Positions 4,816 to 7,123 of a stretch of DNA of 7,123 bases are shown piece after piece. This stretch comes from Betaproteobacteria bacterium. Its GTDB lineage: Bacteria > Pseudomonadota > Gammaproteobacteria > Burkholderiales > Rhodocyclaceae. Under the pieces are notes generated by a model. It was not told the origin of the DNA and did not search any database. It saw nothing but the letters and a program-made list of their open reading frames with translations. Within the stretch, counting starts at the first letter, position 1, and every line of letters begins with the position of its first letter. The DNA lies in the NCBI GenBank assembly GCA_028065725.1, contig JAPTVL010000075.1:1-7123 (forward strand), in the 5' to 3' direction. A program made the position numbers and the translations under genes.

Positions 4816-6726
4816 ATGACCGTAGAAGCACACAAGGAAACACTGGGTTTTCAGACCGAAGTCCGTCAGCTGTTGAAGCTGATGATCCATTCCCTCTACA
4901 GCAACAAGGAAATATTCCTGCGCGAGCTGATTTCCAATGCGTCGGATGCGGCCGACAAGCTGCGATTCGAGGCGCTTGCCGACGATGCGCTGTTCGAAGG
5001 CGATTCCAATTTGAAGATACGTGTCAGCCAGGACAAGGCAGCGCGCACCCTCACCATTTCCGACAACGGCATCGGCATGTCGCGCCAGGAAGTGATCGAG
5101 CATATCGGCACCATCGCCAAGTCCGGCACGCGCCAGTTCTTCGAATCCTTGACCGGCGATCAGGCCAAGGACAGCAATCTGATCGGTCAGTTTGGCGTGG
5201 GCTTCTATTCCGCTTTTATTGTGGCGGACAAGGTCACGGTGCTGACACGCCGCGCCGGCCTGGGCGCGGAGCACGGCGTGCGCTGGGAGTCGGCCGGCGA
5301 GGGCGACTACACGCTGGAAACGGTGGAGAAGGCGGCGCGCGGCACCGACGTCATCCTGCATCTGCGCGAGGGCGAGGACGATCTGCTCGACAGCTGGCGC
5401 ATCAAGAGCATCATCAAGAAGTATTCCGACCATATCACCCTGCCTATCGTCATGAAGAAGGAAGAGTGGGACGCCGAAAAGCAGGCGCAGCGCATCACTG
5501 ACGAGGAGGAGGCCGTCAACCAGGCGAGCGCGTTGTGGGCGCGTCCCAAGAACGATATCAGCCCGGAGCAGTACGAGGAATTCTACAAGCACGTGGCGCA
5601 TGATTTCGAGGCGCCCCTAGCTTACACCCACAGCAAGGTGGAGGGCAAGCAGGAATATACCCAGCTGCTCTACATTCCCGCCCGCGCGCCATTCGACTTG
5701 TGGGACCGCGAGGCGCGCCACGGCATCAAGCTATATGTGCGCCGCGTTTTCATCATGGACGATGCCGAGCAGTTGATGCCGCGTTATCTGCGTTTCGTGC
5801 GTGGCGTGATTGACTCCAACGACCTGCCGCTCAACGTTTCACGCGAGATCCTGCAGCATAGCAAGGATATCGATGCCATCCGTGCCGGCTCGGTCAAGAA
5901 GGTGCTCGGCCTGCTTGACGATCTGGCGGAGAACGACAAGGAAAAATTCGGCAAGTTCTGGGGCGAGTTCGGACGGGTGATGAAGGAAGGCGTCGGGGAA
6001 GACCATGCCAACAAGGAGCGCATCGCCAAACTGCTGCGCTTCGCCTCCACCCATGCCGATACCGCAGACCAGACGGTATCCCTGGCGGACTATATTGGGC
6101 GAATGAAGGAAGGGCAGGCCAAGATATATTTCATTACGGCCGATAGTTTTTCCGCCGCCAGGAATAGCCCCCACCTGGAAGTGTTCCGCAAAAAAGGCAT
6201 AGAGGTGTTGTTGCTTTCCGATCGGGTGGACGAGTGGCTGATGTCCAACCTTACCGAATTCGACGGCAAGCCGCTGCAATCGGTCGCCAAGGGTGAGCTC
6301 GATCTGGGCGGTCTCGAGGATGAAGCAGAAAAGCAGGCGCAGGAGAAGGAAGCGGCGGATTTCAAGGAACTCACCGACAAGGTGAAGGAAGCGCTTGGCG
6401 ACAAAGTCAAGGAGGTCCGTATCACCCATCGCCTTACCAGTTCGCCGGCCTGCCTGGTGGTGGGCGAGCACGATATGGGGGGCAATCTGGCCCGCCTGTT
6501 GCAGTCTGCCGGTCAGGATGTGCCGCTGACCAAGCCGAATCTGGAAATCAACCCGCACCACCCGATTGTGCAGAAGCTGAAAGGGGAGGCGGGCGGCGAG
6601 CGTTTTGGCGACTGGAGCCACATTCTGTTCGACCAGGCGCTTTTGGTCGAGGGTGGGCAACTGGAAGATCCGGCCGGCTTTGTGCAGCGCCTCAACGGAT
6701 TGCTGCTGGCAATGGCGGAAAAATAG
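4816..6726 (+). CDS. htpG: Chaperone HtpG (Hsp90)
   Basis: HtpG is the cytosolic bacterial Hsp90, an ATP-driven homodimeric chaperone that remodels client proteins with DnaK. The 636 residues compare with 624 in E. coli. The N-terminal GHKL ATPase domain has the catalytic glutamate E37 and magnesium-binding N41 in [16 protein letters not shown] at 83-88, GTIAKSGT at 98-105 and the lid motif GQFGVGFYS at 124-132. The middle domain contains [11 protein letters not shown] with the ATP-contacting arginine R343. The C-terminal dimerisation domain follows a charged, Glu/Lys-rich linker near residues 500-530 and ends in LLLAMAEK. No defect is seen. The start has GGAGA at proper spacing, and the gene appears monocistronic, with its own promoter and a terminator just downstream. 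Confidence 0.98.
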   Translation: MTVEAHKETLGFQTEVRQLLKLMIHSLYSNKEIFLRELISNASDAADKLRFEALADDALFEGDSNLKIRVSQDKAARTLTISDNGIGMSRQEVIEHIGTIAKSGTRQFFESLTGDQAKDSNLIGQFGVGFYSAFIVADKVTVLTRRAGLGAEHGVRWESAGEGDYTLETVEKAARGTDVILHLREGEDDLLDSWRIKSIIKKYSDHITLPIVMKKEEWDAEKQAQRITDEEEAVNQASALWARPKNDISPEQYEEFYKHVAHDFEAPLAYTHSKVEGKQEYTQLLYIPARAPFDLWDREARHGIKLYVRRVFIMDDAEQLMPRYLRFVRGVIDSNDLPLNVSREILQHSKDIDAIRAGSVKKVLGLLDDLAENDKEKFGKFWGEFGRVMKEGVGEDHANKERIAKLLRFASTHADTADQTVSLADYIGRMKEGQAKIYFITADSFSAARNSPHLEVFRKKGIEVLLLSDRVDEWLMSNLTEFDGKPLQSVAKGELDLGGLEDEAEKQAQEKEAADFKELTDKVKEALGDKVKEVRITHRLTSSPACLVVGEHDMGGNLARLLQSAGQDVPLTKPNLEINPHHPIVQKLKGEAGGERFGDWSHILFDQALLVEGGQLEDPAGFVQRLNGLLLAMAEK

Positions 6727-6752
6727 CGCGCATAACCATGCTGGAAAAATGG

Positions 6753-6787
6753 CCGGAGCGGGCGTAGGCGCCCGCTCCGGTTTTTTT
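6753..6787 (+). terminator. Intrinsic terminator after htpG, probably bidirectional
   Basis: A perfect 12-bp GC-rich stem (CCGGAGCGGGCG, 6753-6764, pairing with 6769-6780) with a TAGG tetraloop is followed by seven T (6781-6787), 26 bases after the htpG stop. On the minus strand the same stem is followed within two bases by ATTTTT (6750-6745), so it can also stop the convergent NUDIX gene, whose stop codon overlaps the T-tract. Confidence 0.95.
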
Positions 6788-7123
6788 ATGCGAGGGTAAC
6801 TTTTTCCGGGGCTTCCCGCAGCGGGGTGATGTCGCCGACGTGCAGGCCGAATGCGCCTTGCCGGCGGTCTTCAAAGTAGTGTTCCAGGGTGTTGCGTACG
6901 CTCAGGAACGCCAGTTGTTCCCAGGGAATCTCTTCTTCACTGAACAAGGCGACTTCGAGGCTTTCCAGACCGGGCATGAAACTCCCGTCCAGCATGTGCC
7001 CGCGAAAGAACATGTGCACCTGGCTGATGTGCGGCACGTTGTAGAGCGCATACAGGGTGAGGATTTCGACCCGGGCGTGCGCTTCCTCGGCAGTTTCCCG
7101 CGCCGCCGCCTGGAGGGTGGTTT
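6786..7123 (-). CDS. NUDIX hydrolase, C-terminal part
   Basis: This is the last 112 codons or so of a leftward gene entering from the right edge, ending at TAA 6788-6786. Near the edge it shows the catalytic half of a Nudix box, AARETAEEAHARVEI, matching REUxEExGU with the glutamates that bind the metal; the usual glycine is His here, a position that varies in the family. It continues as LYNVPHISQVHMFFRGHM and ESLEVALFSEEEIPWEQLAFLSV, where Nudix enzymes carry a SEEIPW-type motif before the final helix. The family hydrolyses nucleoside diphosphates linked to another moiety (ADP-ribose, NADH, dNTPs and others); the substrate cannot be told from this part. A GTG at 7037 lies inside the domain and is not the real start, which is outside the window. 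The gene is convergent with htpG. Confidence 0.88.
   Translation of the reverse strand, partial: TTLQAAARETAEEAHARVEILTLYALYNVPHISQVHMFFRGHMLDGSFMPGLESLEVALFSEEEIPWEQLAFLSVRNTLEHYFEDRRQGAFGLHVGDITPLREAPEKVTLA

Noticed and set aside
1..7123. CRISPR array, tRNA/rRNA genes, complete insertion sequences, retron or phage genes
   Set aside because: I saw no regularly spaced repeats, cloverleaf or rRNA sequence, transposase, reverse transcriptase or phage structural motif on either strand.

Overview
The window looks like a chromosomal segment of a GC-rich proteobacterium, most likely a betaproteobacterium (Nitrosomonadales/Burkholderiales type). This rests on codon use, on the pairing of a PuuB-like oxidase with a bacterial homospermidine synthase, and on the overall character of HtpG. 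The taxon is an inference from protein character, not from a marker search.

Layout. (1) Positions 1-284: the 5' end of a leftward gene for an exported protein, probably a PhoX/DUF839-type alkaline phosphatase. Its promoter carries a PhoB-type box (267-284) and a -10 element spaced as in classical Pho promoters. (2) About 278-1808: a lower-GC accessory scar. It holds a small orphan ORF on the plus strand and then, reading leftward on the minus strand, the 3' end of a type I restriction specificity gene (hsdS), an mqsR-mqsA toxin-antitoxin locus with its operator, and a 12-codon start of hsdR that runs into what looks like a Fic-type tail. hsdM, most of hsdS and nearly all of hsdR are gone. The toxin mqsR carries two independent lesions (ATG to ATA at the start and a +2 frameshift), while the antitoxin mqsA is intact with all its key residues and a well-preserved operator. 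(3) 1812-4545: a tight rightward two-gene operon of a PuuB-like FAD amine oxidoreductase and homospermidine synthase, which together point to polyamine metabolism. (4) 4816-6726: the chaperone gene htpG, with a heat-shock-like (sigma-32) -35 element upstream and a strong hairpin terminator downstream. (5) 6786-7123: the 3' part of a leftward NUDIX hydrolase gene, convergent with htpG and sharing the terminator.

Functionally, the two ends and the polyamine operon are ordinary housekeeping or nutrient-response genes. The region of interest is the scar between them. A type I restriction locus that once carried an mqsRA cassette between hsdS and hsdR has been gutted, and what remains is an orphan MqsA repressor/antitoxin facing a dead toxin. 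I see no complete novel defence system; the evidence is for the decayed remains of one.
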